Source: Dipteris shenzhenensis
Taxonomy: Eukaryota > Polypodiophyta > Polypodiopsida > Gleicheniales
DNA length: 64,000 bases
Strand: one strand, 5' to 3'
NCBI GenBank assembly: GCA_047967505.1
Contig: CM106540.1
Shown: one piece after another, positions 31,765 to 43,727 of the stretch
How the letters are laid out: every line of letters starts with the position of its first letter
Numbering within the stretch: position 1 is the first letter of the stretch
The notes under the pieces: generated by a model
The model's input: the letters and a program-made list of their open reading frames with translations, nothing else
Told to the model about the DNA's origin: nothing
Database searches by the model: none
Program-made: the position numbers and the translations under genes

Positions 31765-32845
31765 TATGACTGGGTGTGCACATACTGTAAAGTGCAGAAG
31801 AGTGGTGGGGAGCCCCACGCGTTAGAGATCACTTCTTTGGCAATACTCTCAAGTCAATAGGATAATGCACCTATCGTGATAGGCAGAGACTGGCTACAAG
31901 GCTTAGGGAAGAAATAGCTAAGGAAGAAAAGAATAAAGGGTGTCGTCGAGGAACAAGGCTTGGCACTGCTTTTGCATGCACAAACACATCATGTGATAAT
32001 GTGGCCAGTGGGATGCACATTGATGTAGATAGAATAGATCTGGAAATAGAGACCGAATCAAATGTTTCACAGGCCACTATACATGTCACTGAAAGGATGC
32101 ATGAAAATAAAAGTCCGAGTTCATCTCAAACACATTCTTCGATGATGAGGCAAACATCTTTGCGTGAAAGCTTTCGAGGGCCTTTGTTGGAAGATGCGTA
32201 GTATGCACTTGCAGAGGCAATATTCTTCATAGGATTGTGATTGTCGATGGTAGACAAGCAACCATGGAAACATGCGTGGAAGAAGATTGGTGAATTCGAG
32301 ATCCTGGATTCACTCCTCCATCTTATCACACTACCAGGCATTCTTTGCTAGACAAATGCTATGAAGAGGTCAAAGAGAGAGTCAACCAAGTAGTCTTCAA
32401 TAATCTTGATCTTTCGGGATGTACAATTGTGAGTGACGGTTGGTCAAATGTACAACATCTCACTCTCATCAACGTAATGGTTGTCTCACCTCATTGGCAA
32501 ATACTTTTTAAGAGCCGTTGATAGCTCTGGTCAAATTAAGATGGGCACTTGCATAGCACAGGCTATTGCTGATGTTATTAATAGTGTGGGAGCAGCAAAT
32601 GTGGTACAAGTGGTGATGGACAATACAAAAAATTGTCAAGCTGTAGGTAAACAAATTCATAGGATTTACCCACACGTATATATGCTACTGGTTGCAATAC
32701 CCATAGCTTGAATTTGGTTCTACGGGATTGGCACAAGAGTGATGATACACAATGGTTCAAGGAGCCTATCGAAGATGCTCACAGAATAGCAAAATTTGTG
32801 CTTAATAGACAATGAGTCCTTGACATCTTTCGACCACATATGAAT
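31765..32845 (+). pseudogene. hAT-superfamily transposase relic (BED finger and DUF659)
   Basis: Cut-and-paste transposase of the hAT class, decayed. A partial BED-type zinc finger reads YDWVCTYCKVQKSGGEPH (CX2C present, the His pair lost). Further on come RQTSLRESFRGPLLEDA, then a stop and frame changes. The DUF659 core follows: GCTIVSDGWSN, the DSSGQIKMGTCIAQAIADVI block, VVQVVMDNTKNCQAVG and the GCNTHSLNLVLRDW block, ending KFVLNRQ. The C-terminal dimerisation domain is not seen. Terminal inverted repeats were not identified. Confidence 0.88.
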
Positions 32846-33186
32846 TAATGTTCAACTTTCTCATTCTTTCTCTCACATCCAATCATAGTAGCACATGCAA
32901 TTGCCTTCTTTTCCAACATAAGATCCACAATAATATCTATACGAGACATTCAAACAAAATTTGTATGCAACCGATAGTCTACTTTCAGATATACATCCAG
33001 ACACTCTTTCCAAAAAGTGAACATTTGCTTGATGATCCAACTGAGAGAGTATACATCAGAGGCCTTGGAGTATGCATTGGAGCATGTCAGATCCAAAATC
33101 TATGGAGCAACCCACTCAGTCTCTCCCTCCCTCATTGCACTTCAGCTATCCTCAACTCGAACTCTGCCTCATGGATTCCGTGGGGC
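32846..33186 (+). other. no assigned gene; short open coding-like segment
   Basis: The frame around 33040-33185 (LREYTSEALEYALEHVRSKI) is open for about 50 codons and looks protein-like, but the family is not recognised. It may belong to the hAT relic or to an unrelated fragment. Confidence 0.35.
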
Positions 33187-34330
33187 CTAGTAAATAAAAT
33201 TAGAAGCTGGTCTAGTCTCATCGGCCTTTAGCATGAGACCCCAATCAATGACACCTACTCTACGGTAGTGGTCTTTCGTAAAGTCCAGTATAATATTTTT
33301 AGCATGTAGATCGCAATGCACGATCCCTGCCGTATGAGCAATAGACACTGCATCCACAAGGGCATACCCAATTGAGGGAATATGGTCTAGAAACTGATGT
33401 AATCTAGCCATGTCATTAGCTTCAATGTTTGGATCCTCCCTCGGGTTTTTGATCACTCCTCCTTGCTTCAGCTTGAGATGTGCATGCCTATATGTAACTT
33501 TGCAAAAAGGTAATTGCATCATCATTTTCCCTAGGGTACCACCATTGAAATATGGAAAGATAGTTACCCATGGAGTCCCGCGTGTCTTACGTATGCAACG
33601 AATGAGACAAGAGTGCAGTCTTTGCATCCCTTTTTCAATGCCAAAAGCCTCAAACTATTTCCCTATGGACCTTGCTGAGTATTTCTTTGCACAGTATGTT
33701 AGATGACTAGGAAAATAAGAAACACCAGTGAATTGGACCTTGTGACAAGCTCCGTATGCACCCTTCCCAATATCTTCTTGCCATACTATAGCATCGTATG
33801 GCACTACAATGATCACCATACACTCATTGTTTCTTGTCGTCCGTTGCAAGTGTCCAAACCCCCCTATATCACCTAATGATGCTCCTACAACACATGTCTC
33901 TCTCTCACCACCTCTACCAGATTCATCTAATGCTTTGCACTGACGTTCGCTCAGTGACATTTGTGACTCAATGTCCTTTGCTCTCTTGATCCTATGATTT
34001 TCCTCTTCCCATTTAGCATCCCATAAAGATATTCTTTCCATATCTTTAGCTGGTCGTTGGAGACCTAGGTCAGTGATACCCTTAGTGACATCTCCAATGA
34101 CACTGAGACACATCTATTTGACCACTTTCCGGTGCCATAATCTTGCCTTTGTGAAATTTCCTTTTCCTTCTCCTTGAAGTTGCATCTTCACCTCACTCAA
34201 TATTGCATGAGTGAAGTCATCGAGTGATGCGGCATTCTAAATGGTGCTTGCGATAGTAGTCGGCAACATGCGACTAATCTCATTGACTAGCTACAACCTA
34301 AGAGCTCTCATCATCTCCTGTAACTTACAT
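33187..34330 (-). pseudogene. protein-kinase-like pseudogene
   Basis: A single minus-strand frame of about 380 codons with stops at four places, all TAG. The glycine loop is DIGKGAYGACHKVQF, followed by TYCAKKY in place of the usual VAIK strand. Next are ITIFPYF-type hinge residues (VTIFPYFNGGTLG), the catalytic loop VHCDLHAKNIILD (HxDxxxxN kept) and VIDWG where DFG is usual. The frame ends soon after the DWG, so the C-lobe is missing. An N-terminal region of about 200 residues has no recognised domain. The DWG variant and short length could reflect a degenerate kinase or one captured by a mobile element. Confidence 0.75.
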
Positions 34331-36669
34331 CACCCATTCTGCATACAAGACCAATTGACAATGAGACAAAGAGCATGCTTCTTGATGACAAGATTGTTTG
34401 TAAGCGAGAAAACAAGGATGTTAAAACATAAGCATAGTAAACACGTACACATACACTATATAAAAATTAAAACATGTACACAATACAAAGCATGCGGAGA
34501 GAGAAAGTTAGTTGGTCACGTCATTCTTTAAAGAAGAAAACATAAGTGAGTTCATTTCACATGCCCGTGAGCATCAAGCACAAATTGCTCGTGTAGATGT
34601 AGATTGTAGATGGAATGTGCATTGTCTGACATCACTATAGTGCACGCACGAGAATGAGAATACAAGTAGAGATGACACAAATGCCGAACAAGTGCCAAGC
34701 TCTCGTGTAGAGACGAACCTAATGTAATGACATAGATGGCCGAATAAACAATCAAGTGTCAAAACCCTACATAACTCTTGACTACCCAGAAACAACACAC
34801 ACGATCGACTAAACGACCAAGTGCCGAGTCCACTTCTACCCACCAGTAGTGCACACTTCTAAGAACAACACACACACTTGAATAAATGACTAAATGCCAA
34901 ACTCTACCTAGATATTGGTTGGAAAGGAAGGTATTACATCTCAACGACACACACGATCGAAAAGAGAACCAAGTCCTGAGGAGAGTAATGACAAAGGGCC
35001 AATAGCTAGGTACCATATATATGGCATACTATTTTACTAGTTATTGTATTTTTGAACAACCTGATATGTTGAAAGTATGACATTAGGCTAAACATTTTAA
35101 CATTAACTACCTAAACTAGTGAGATGACTCATTATGTCAAATTAACGACACAGAGCCGAATCAAAACTATGAAATTAAAATTAAAAATAACATAATGATA
35201 AAGGTTTAAATTTTACCTGAAGGCTGAATGCTGAAGGCTATAGGACAAGTAGGTTGTAGGGAGGGAGATGAATGTGAGGGAGCCCACCGTGGGCCCCGAC
35301 TTATATAGTATATAGCCCACCGGTTTTTTTGATTATCCCGACAGGCCCCGACTGGCTTTTGAGTTTTCCCACTGGGGTTTTTGCAGGTTATCATATCACT
35401 GCACACCAACTTGTTACCTAGCTCTTAATAATGTGATGATGTGAAGTTGTTATTAACACACTTTATCAATGTAAAAAGGGCCCGTGATTATGTAACTACT
35501 TGAACCCTGCATGCCCCCCATCCTATTGTTGTTGATCTATCCTTGGATCAGCCGCACTACAGTAAGTGAGTGGAGAAGACTGTCTGGAGGATGGTGTAGC
35601 AGTCCAACTGCCATTGGGTGATCCTTGTGAAAAAAATCAGTACTTCTAGAAGTGGGTGGCATGCATTTACTCAAATGTTCAAATGTGATAGCTAGTAGAT
35701 TTCTGATGCAAAGGTACACGTGTAGGTCTTGGAACTGGGAGGGGCTGATGTCGGGGTCAAAGGCAATCTAATTGTTGAGATTATGAAGTTTGTTTTTGTT
35801 GATTGGATGACTTTGGGGGGCGAGATCTGAGAGCTGCAAGAGGATAAGGTGGTTGAAGTGTATTGTGGCTACCACTGCAGGGTTTGGTATCGAGCCATAG
35901 GTATCGTTGAATGATTGAAGGCAAAAGCAAAATCCTACTTGATTCATCTCCTTGGGAAAGTTATACTAAGAAAAATTGTATATAATATTGGGATCCTTCT
36001 GTAGCTCTCTGAATTGGGTCCAGGTCCACCACCGTCGTTCCATGGGCACATTAGAGGGGCTGAATTTTTCTTTCAAGGGGTGCACTATGGTAATAGCGCC
36101 AAAATTGCTCCTTCTTCAAAAATGGGATACACTAGTGGGGTTGGAGACCTGTGTCCACATCGTTGATGGGGATTGGTGCATCAGGAGCTAAGGTATAGCC
36201 ACAACATGTGCGCTTGGGGTTGGCCCACCTCCAATCATTGAAGGCCTGGGTGATGAAAGTGGTGAGGAGAACTTCCATTATCTCATAAAAGTGAAGCAAG
36301 GATCCTTCCAATTATGCATTACACATGAAGGCAGGAGAGTTCAAGCTGATCCTTCCAATTATGCATTAGCACACTATCCGATAACTCTTTGAAGGACTGG
36401 AGGGTTTGGGCCCCCAATGTATGTCTTCTGGCAGGGATGAGGGAGGAGCTAGAGGAAGATCATCATCAGCATTGGGCATGGGTTCCTCCTTTTCTTGTTC
36501 CTCAACAGTCAAAAAGTCCATCGGTCTGTCAACTAGAATGGTCAGCTGTGCAAGATATTGAGAGCTTCGTCAGCTAAGTCGATGGGAGCATTGGAGGATG
36601 TTCAAAGTGTCTTTAGATAAGTTAAAAACACAAACACATCTGCACTCCTGACAACAAGGTGCCAACAGT
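34331..36669. other. repeat-bearing stretch without a gene
   Basis: A degenerate repeat of about 70-120 bp built on AACAACACACACGATCGA and AAATGACTAAATGCC covers about 34690-34990. GATCCTTCCAATTATGCATTA occurs twice (about 36301 and 36347). Short frames on both strands show no domains. 36200-36600 read on the minus strand is weakly gag-like but too degraded to call. Confidence 0.45.
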
Positions 36670-37074
36670 TGGAGTATAGTCGGAAAGTAAGTGGACTATA
36701 AAAGACTATCACGAGATGTAAAGAGGACAGAGAGGAAATCTTGCAAAAGGTAGTATGCTTCTTGTATATTTTGTTTTGACAGAGAATACATCAACTCAAC
36801 TCAAACTCTCAATAGGAGCTGATACAAGGTTTTATAGCCATCTCAAATCAGTTTGACTATTGTAAGGCAACAATAAGTTTCAAAATGTAACAGTCCTAGT
36901 CAAAAACATTATGTGGTGGATCAGGCCACTAAGGAGTGCTGTTAGGGATAGTTACAACTGTCCCTACAGTTACAAAATGATCCCACTACATTGTTCTAAT
37001 AATTCCCTCTTACCAAAGGTATTTAACCTATCCCATGGTTAGTGTCCACGTGGGTGGAGGCTATGCCTTCAACA
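36670..37074 (-). repeat. possible solo or degraded LTR
   Basis: The segment starts TGGAGTATAG and ends CTTCAACA. On the minus strand it is followed closely by TTGGCACCTTG, which resembles a primer site. No second copy or target duplication is seen in the window. It could be the 3' LTR of the Gypsy relic, but this is weak. Confidence 0.25.
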
Positions 37075-37169
37075 CCTGGCACTTCCGGTGGAGAGGTTTT
37101 TTCTCAAAAAATTGGGGACACCAACCCTTCTTTACTGAAAATACTCCTTTAAGTGCACCTTGAAGGTAT

Positions 37170-38456
37170 CTAAAGCATTGAGGTGAGTGTTCCCTGGGTG
37201 ACAACTAGATCCACAGTCTTGGTTTCTTCTTGCTTTTCCTGAGTCTCTGGTGGTGCTTCTGCTGATTCTAGCTGTTCATTAGTTCTGTTAGGGCTAGCAC
37301 ACCTAGAGTGGCTAGGGGTAGTTTTGATTTCTATGCTGGCATCTTCCTCGAGCTGTTCTACTACTGTAAGCTTAGTAATTTGTGTCATTAATTCTAAAGG
37401 GTCATTGAAATTTGTAGAAGTTCCTACTTTCTTTGTGTCAAAGATTGTGAGAGGATCTTCTAATGGCATCTCCTTTTTTGGGCATCCTTTGATTTTGCCC
37501 TTAAAGTCTCCAGCTCATAGGCCCATTGGCCATGGCCTCGTAGGCATATGCAGTCGATGCGAAAGCATCGTATGGTCATTTTGCTCTAGTAAACAGTCTA
37601 CCCTTCAAGGTATTCCACATCTCTTGGGATGTTCAGACCATGTTTTGGAGCCGTTTGAAGGGAAGCTTGAGTGCAGAAGCCGTCATTCACTAGGCTTGTT
37701 GTTTGGAGATTCACTCGGAGTCTCACATGTGCTAGACTGGAAGTATGAAGCGGCGATTGGGTGTGTGTATAATCCACTTCCCATCCCTCCTTGCTTATAT
37801 GAGTTTGCATCATGGGGTTGGTAAGGCGTGCATTGACAATGATACTTTTCCTCGTGGTGAGGGCATCGTTTGTGTGAGTGGCCTTGTCGAATTTTGTAGC
37901 GTTGATATTGTCTACATATGGGCACTGATGGGTTGGTACAGCTAGTGTAGTGTGTTCTGTGAGTTGGCAGACTGAGGGCGAAGTGAGGTTGGATAGGCAG
38001 AGCGTAGTCAGACTTTGTTGCGATGCATGTGAAAAATCAGAGTCAGACTACAGGGTCGGACCATGGGCAGACACGAGACTCAGACGGAAGTTAGATTGGA
38101 GTGGGAAGATTGGATGTGGGACTGAGCACGCGAACAAGACGTCGGACCTCAGTCAGACTCCAAAAAGTCAGAAAACACACATGCGACGTCTGTGTGGTGG
38201 ATCGAAGTTGGATTGATGTAGTTTGGGCCCTGTCGGAAGCGTGGCAGAGTTCCCCATTGGTTTGGTCAGATTTCGGTCTGAAACACGTTGAAACATTGTT
38301 GGAGCGGAGCTTTTTGCATCTTCATCTTGTTGCTGCATCTTCTCACCTGCAAAATCACTTTTGTTTATTGTTGGGGTAATTTGAGTATACCTGAGTTGTA
38401 TTGGAAGTGTGGCAACATCTTTGCTGCATTGTTGGTGGAATCGGGTCGGACTGTAA
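37170..38456 (-). other. 3' region of the Gypsy relic, unassigned
   Basis: The minus-strand frame at 37469-37170 is acidic and Thr/Glu-rich (99 codons) with no domain. 37950-38280 contains repeated GTCAGAC and CGGAC motifs. It lies downstream of the integrase tail in element orientation but is not proven to be part of the element. Confidence 0.35.
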
Positions 38457-39700
38457 TCATAGCCGAAGTTCATGTGATTGCTTGCTATGATGTTGCTCAG
38501 AGCTGTCACAAAACTCTTCTGAATTTGTCTTTGAAGGCTTCTTTGAAAAGCTGCATGATATCCCATTAGTGAGCAGATAGGTTGAAACAGAGGCTATATA
38601 ATTGTGTACCTCAAAAGGGTTCTGTAGTGAGATTGTGTTGATCTTCGCCTGTGTGGGATCAGGGCCAATGTAAAGCTTGAGTTGAAAACCATTAACTAGT
38701 TTTTCAAAGGAGTTTCCATGTAGGTTTGCCAGCAGAAATGTCCCTTGCTCATATGTATCAATCACCTTGAATGGACCATCATACCTTAATTTGAACATCA
38801 ACACTAAGTCTCCTTTTTTGAAAAGTTTGAATTAAATATTTCTATCGATCCAAGCTACCCTTCTTTTCTAGATAATGTCACCTGTATGAGAGCTAGCCAA
38901 TCTATCTTCATCCAATTGTAAAAGTTTCTCCAACTTGGCATTGATGGAGCCTTCTATGGTGAAAGTTTGTTGTTAATTACTACTATGAGAGTGCATGCAA
39001 CAAATTCCATGGGTACCACTACTTCACAACGATACACTAGCCTGAAAGGTGTCAATGCTATGGCCACCTTGTGTGCTATCCTAAGTGCCCAAGGGACTGA
39101 GTATAAATGCTGATCCCAATCCTCTAGGTGATCAGCAACTGTTCTTTTGTAAACCTTTTTCATGAGCTTGTTGGAGCTTTCAGCCAATCCATTGGCTTGT
39201 GGGTAATATGCTGTGGATTTTTTGTGCAGCATCATGTGCATCTTGGTCATTTTTCAGATGGTCTTGTTAATGAAATGGGTTCCTCTGTTAGATACAATCT
39301 CAATGGGAACACCAAATTTGGTTACAATATTGTGATACAAAAATGTGCAACTGTTCTAGCTTTGCATGTCTTCAATGCTACAGCCTCAACCCATGTAGTG
39401 CAATAATAAGTAGCACCAACAATATATTGATTACCTGAGAATTTGGCTGCAGGTTTGATTGGTCCAATAAAGTCCAATCCCCACTTTTGAAAGGTCCCAA
39501 TGGAAGAATGGGTTGATGTGGCATTCTATCACTATCCATTGGTCTGTCATTCCTTTGACATGACAAGCATGATTTGGCATTATGTGTGCATCTTTTAATA
39601 CTATGGGACACCATAATCTAGCCTGCAATATTTTCTTGCTCATGACATCACATGAGAAGTGGCCTCTTGTTGGCCCTCCATGCGCCTCTACTAACACATC
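38457..39700 (-). pseudogene. Gypsy D integrase
   Basis: It would insert element DNA. Visible in order: the zinc-finger region (AHGGPTRGHFS, with CHV/CQRND residues), the core segment [12 protein letters not shown]-like in one frame, the late core STAYYPQANGLAESSNKLMKK with DWDQHLYSVPWALR, and the tail LRYDGPFKVIDTYEQGTFLL. The tail resembles the usual K-W-GPF-V block after the core. The domains lie in at least three frames, so it is a pseudogene. Confidence 0.88.
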
Positions 39701-40102
39701 CTTTTGCTCATGGTCTCGGACACACCTTTTGATGACTTGGTCAATACCTCTTCTTTACAACACTCCAACAATGATAAGGAAAGATCTGCTTTGCAATACT
39801 AACTTTTTTTCTTTGATCTCTATTCAATGTTTCTGGAGTTAGTCCATTAGTAAGGAAAAATAACATCTTGTTATACTAATTTGGTGGTTCTTCTATCCTT
39901 ACCATAAATATACCTGCATGAGGAAGTTCTTCTGGGATGCCAGTCAGAGCTTTGCCTGACTGGAGTCTGCTCAAATAATCTACGATGGCATGCTGTTTTC
40001 CTAGTCTATGCACCACAGTGTAATCAAACTCTTGTAGCAAAAGCATCCATCTTGCAAGCCTTCCTATTAGTTGTTGCTATTTATTGAGAAAATAATCAAA
40101 GC

Positions 40103-40850
40103 CTAGAGGTCAACATGAAAATTTACCTTATTAGCTAGTAGATAATGTCTAAACTTATGTAATGCATAAATCATATAAAGTGCCTCTCTTTCTGTAACTC
40201 CATAGTTTCTTTCATGTTTGGTTAAGATTCTGCTCGCATAGTACATAGGACTGAACCATTTTGGTGTTTTCTGATGCATTAGTACTGCACCAACTACTGA
40301 ATTTGAAGCATCCACAAATACTTCAAAAGGAAGAGACCAATCAGGGGGTTGCAAGATAGGTGCCACTATGAGCATCTTTTTCAAAATGTTGAATGCATAT
40401 TCTTGAGGGTTTCCCTAGATGAATGGTTTTGTATCTCTAGTCAGCTTTGTGAGAGGATAACAAATATCTGCAAGGTATCTTAGAAATCTGCAATGCCATT
40501 TGATTTGGCCTAGAAATCTTTGAAGTTGTTTGTTGTTTTTTGGGGCTTTTGTATTCTAAATTGCTGAAACCTTGTTAGGATCAATCTCCATTCCTTGTTG
40601 GGAGATAATATGTCCTAGTAGAATTCCTCTACTAATAGCAAAAGCACACTTTGCTCGATTTAAATTGAGATCAACAAATCTGCATCTAGCAAAGCATAAT
40701 CCTAAGTGATTTAAGTGTTCCACCATTTTTCCAAAAACTAAGAAATCATCCAAAAATACCTTCATGAAGGATGTGAGGTACTCTGCACACAGTAGGTGCA
40801 AGATTGGTCTTGCATTTGCCTTTGTTGTTGCTGGTTCCCCCATGGTTGTT
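40103..40850 (-). pseudogene. Gypsy D reverse transcriptase (partial) and RNase H
   Basis: RT starts abruptly at TSFMKVFLDDFLVFGKM (FLDDF is the catalytic palm motif, usually YLDDI or FLDDF). It continues with LCFARCRFVDLNLNRAKCAF and GHIISQQGMEIDPNKV. RNase H follows: PFEVFVDASNSVVGAVLMHQ, YASRILTKHERNY and EREALYMIYALHKFRHYL. Fingers and thumb upstream of the palm are deleted. Confidence 0.9.
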
Positions 40851-41068
40851 GATTCGGCCTTCTTGGAGCTGCATTTTGATATCTTTGTTGTGGTGGCCTT
40901 GCCACTGCTATTTGATTAGCAGGTATTGCTAGTGCTAGATTCTATTGTTGTTGAATGTAAGGTGGTACTCTGCCTCTATAATTGGGGTTATACCAGCATC
41001 TTTCTTTGTCGTGATTGTCCTTTTTGTAGAATTCACATGGAACCTTTTGTTGTGGTGGGGGTGGCTTT
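40850..41068 (-). pseudogene. Gypsy D gag, C-terminal zinc-knuckle part
   Basis: The minus strand reads QKPPPPQQKVPCEFYKKDNH, then DKERCWYNPNYRGRVPP and a Pro/Gln-rich tail. The spacing fits a CX2CX4HX4C knuckle, but the second Cys is Tyr, so the finger is probably broken. It continues upstream at 43717 after element C. Confidence 0.75.
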
Positions 41069-41347
41069 TGAAGGGGCAAATTGATGTGTGTGTGTGTGCC
41101 TATGGGCTTGGAGTCCTATGCAAGAAGTGTGTGAGTGTAGGTGTGCTATAAGGTTTTAATGCCTCATTAGTTAGGTGTGTCAGGTTGGTGTGATGAGTGA
41201 GTGATCATAGGAGGTGATTGATTGAGATAATTAGGGAGATGATTATGGATCTGGGATCTACCTACATGGAGGCAGTTGCCTAATGTAACCACTGTTAGAA
41301 TAAAGATTTACATTGTGTGCCTCATTGCTTCCTCATGAATTCACACG

Positions 41348-41359
41348 TGGTATCAGAGC
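41348..41359 (+). promoter_or_regulatory. primer binding site of element C
   Basis: TGGTATCAGAGC two bases after the 5' LTR. It is the same tRNA-Met primer site used by elements A, B and E. Confidence 0.94.
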
Positions 41360-42100
41360 TTGGTTAGAATCTAAGTGCCTAGAATGAGATTCCTAGTAGA
41401 TTCCAACTAGATTCTATCTTCTTCCCAAATGCCTCCTATCTCTCCCTCTTCTACCTTGAGCTTGGGAAGCTCTGTTCTCTCCATCCACGCAATGTTTTGA
41501 GAAACCCATTTAGCTAGACCTTCATCACTCCTGGGCGACCTTTCGGACTAGTGGGATTGATGAAATTCATCACCATTTTGTGCACTGCCTCTCTGTCTCT
41601 TTTCCATGACATTTCTGCAATGCTGCTCACCTCAATCACCTACCTTGCAATTCCTCTGAGCTAAGCATACTCTATAGCTAGAGCTACCCTCTGAAGAAAT
41701 TAGGGATGATTTGGTCTAGAAATGAGGGAGTACTCAGCAAAAAACCAGTTGGCCTTTTGAGAAGATAGTTTCCTCAAGCAAAGGAGATGCTGCTGCCCCG
41801 AGAATTATAATGCACCATTTTGACTATGGTTTGTTCTAAGCCTTTCTTGCATATGGATCTATGATTGCATAGAAAAAGCCCCTATCTTGGTGATGCTTGG
41901 AGTGAGTATCAAGCCTCCAAAGTTTGCATGTACTTTGCAAGCATTTCTAGTGTATTTTTTGGAGTTTTTTATGCTACACTAAATGCTTGAGGAGTAAACA
42001 TTAAGTTTAAAGATTGTTCTTCCAAATTTCAATTCAAAGTGTGCCCTTTTAGTTCAGAGAATGTTCTTCCAAGTTCAGTTGGTGTTAATCTCTTGACAAC

Positions 42101-43169
42101 ATGCCAACCTCAAGTTCTCAAAGCTCTTCAAATGTCAAGAAGACTACAAAGACAAAGTACAAGGTGAAGAAGACTCCAGATAAGAGGTTGTGGGAGAAGC
42201 CAACTGGTTATGATTATGCCAAACAATTAGAATTTTCAGAATTCTTATCTTGCAATTTGCATCTATATGATGAAGGTGATTTTTTTATTCAAAAAGATTG
42301 ATCTTTTGTAAAGGGATTAGACACTGCCATTAATTTGGTAAGACCTTCCCAAAATGGCTTCCAAATAGATAAGTTTGAAGGAGAGGGCTTCTACACTTGG
42401 CAAACAAAACTAAAGTTTATTCTCATGAAAAAGGGAATATGGAAGGTAGCAAATGGAAAAGAAAGTAAACCTACAACTAGAGAAGGAGAAGCTTCATGGC
42501 TTCCAAAAGATGAAAAAGCACTTGCTATAATTGCTCTTGGTTTAAGTGATTCCTTTATTCATCACATTAATGGATGTGAGACTGCTCATGTTGCATGGAC
42601 TCATCTTGAGCATGTGTTTGGAGCATAAGGAAGATGCTCTAAGTTTAGCTTGCTTATCAAGTTCTGACTTAAAATTGGATAGAGGGGAGTCCATATCTTC
42701 ACATCTAAATTCAATGAAGAGCATTTTGACACAGTTATCTGGCATCAAGTTTAATCTTGATGAAGATATTGTAATTGCCATCTTACTTAGAAGTCTCATT
42801 GAAGAATATGGCACTATTGTAACCACACTCACCAATATTCTAGAGATAAGTCTGGTAGAAATTGAAGCATCACTCTTGGAAGAGGAGAGAAAGATCAAAC
42901 AAAGAAGTGATTACAAAGAAGGGGCATATTACAAAGAAGAGGCATATTTGGCCAAAAGCAACTTCAAGGGAAAGAGCAAAATGAAATGTAAGTTTTGTGG
43001 CAAACTTGGACACTTTGAAAAGGAATGTTATGCCAAGAAGAGATGTTCAACCAATCTTGTTGAGGAAGAAAAAACTGAAGAAGAAGAAGAACCAGAGAAT
43101 GTCAAAGCTCTCACTGCTTACAACACCCAAGTCGATTCTGACAAGGGTGAGGATCCATATGTTTTCTAA
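42101..43169 (+). pseudogene. gag of element C
   Basis: Copia-type capsid protein of about 355 codons, starting MPTSSSQSSSNVKKTTKTKY. The gag core begins at QIDKFEGEGFYTWQTKLKF and continues through KALAIIALGLSD, ILTQLSGIKFNLDED and LLEEERKIKQRS. The zinc knuckle CKFCGKLGHFEKEC is intact. An acidic tail ends at PYVF. Two lesions are seen: an in-frame TGA at about 42299 and an extra base near 42626 after HVFGA. The rest is open, so decay is slight for its LTR age. Confidence 0.88.
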
Positions 43170-43727
43170 GTTATGTGTGTGTGAGGTCAATAATGGTTCT
43201 CTGCCATAAATAGTCCATCCTTAAATAATTGTTAGTCTTTTAAGAATTTTCCTTGTTGGACTCATTGGGCTTTACATACATAGTCATTGTCTATCTCCTA
43301 GTTGTAAACCAAGAATCCTAAGAGTGAGTCACAGGTTGGGGCCATGTGTGTTGCCACATGATCGTGGGCAAGCCATGGAGCATCCCATGTACTATTGTTG
43401 AGGGATGAGGTCATCAATTTGTGAGGGGGAATGAAGGGGCAAATTGATGTGTGTGTGTGCGCCTATGGGCTTGGAGTCCTATGCAAGAAGTGTGCGAGTG
43501 TAGGTGTGCTAGAAGGTTCTAGTGACTCATCAGTTAGGTGTGTCAAGTTGGTGTGATGAGTGAGTGATCATAGGAGGTGATTGATTGAGATAATTAGGGA
43601 GATGATTGTGGATTTGGGATCTACCTACATGGAGGTAGTTGCCTATTTATGTAACCACTCTTGGAATAAAGATTTACATTGTGTGCCTCATTGCTTCCTC
43701 ATAAATTCACAGCTTTAAGCTTTGCAG

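Larger units (their letters stand above)
41069..43711 (+). mobile_element. gag-only LTR element C (TR-GAG-like)
   Basis: A 2643-bp element with LTRs at 41069-41345 and 43432-43711, both starting TGAAGGGGCAAATTGATG and ending AATTCACA. They differ at about fifteen sites plus indels, so C is older than A and B. The target duplication GCTTT is at 41064-41068 and 43712-43716. The primer site TGGTATCAGAGC (41348-41359) matches initiator tRNA-Met. The purine tract GTGAGGGGGAA lies directly before the 3' LTR. The only coding region is a Copia-type gag. No protease, integrase or RT is present, and the 260 bp after gag is too short to have held pol. This matches non-autonomous TR-GAG elements, which rely on pol supplied in trans. 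Confidence 0.93.

Noticed and set aside
36670-37074. Firm 3' LTR for Gypsy element D
   Set aside because: TG/CA ends and a primer-site-like stretch exist, but there is no second copy, no target duplication and no clear polypurine tract. It is listed only as a low-confidence feature.
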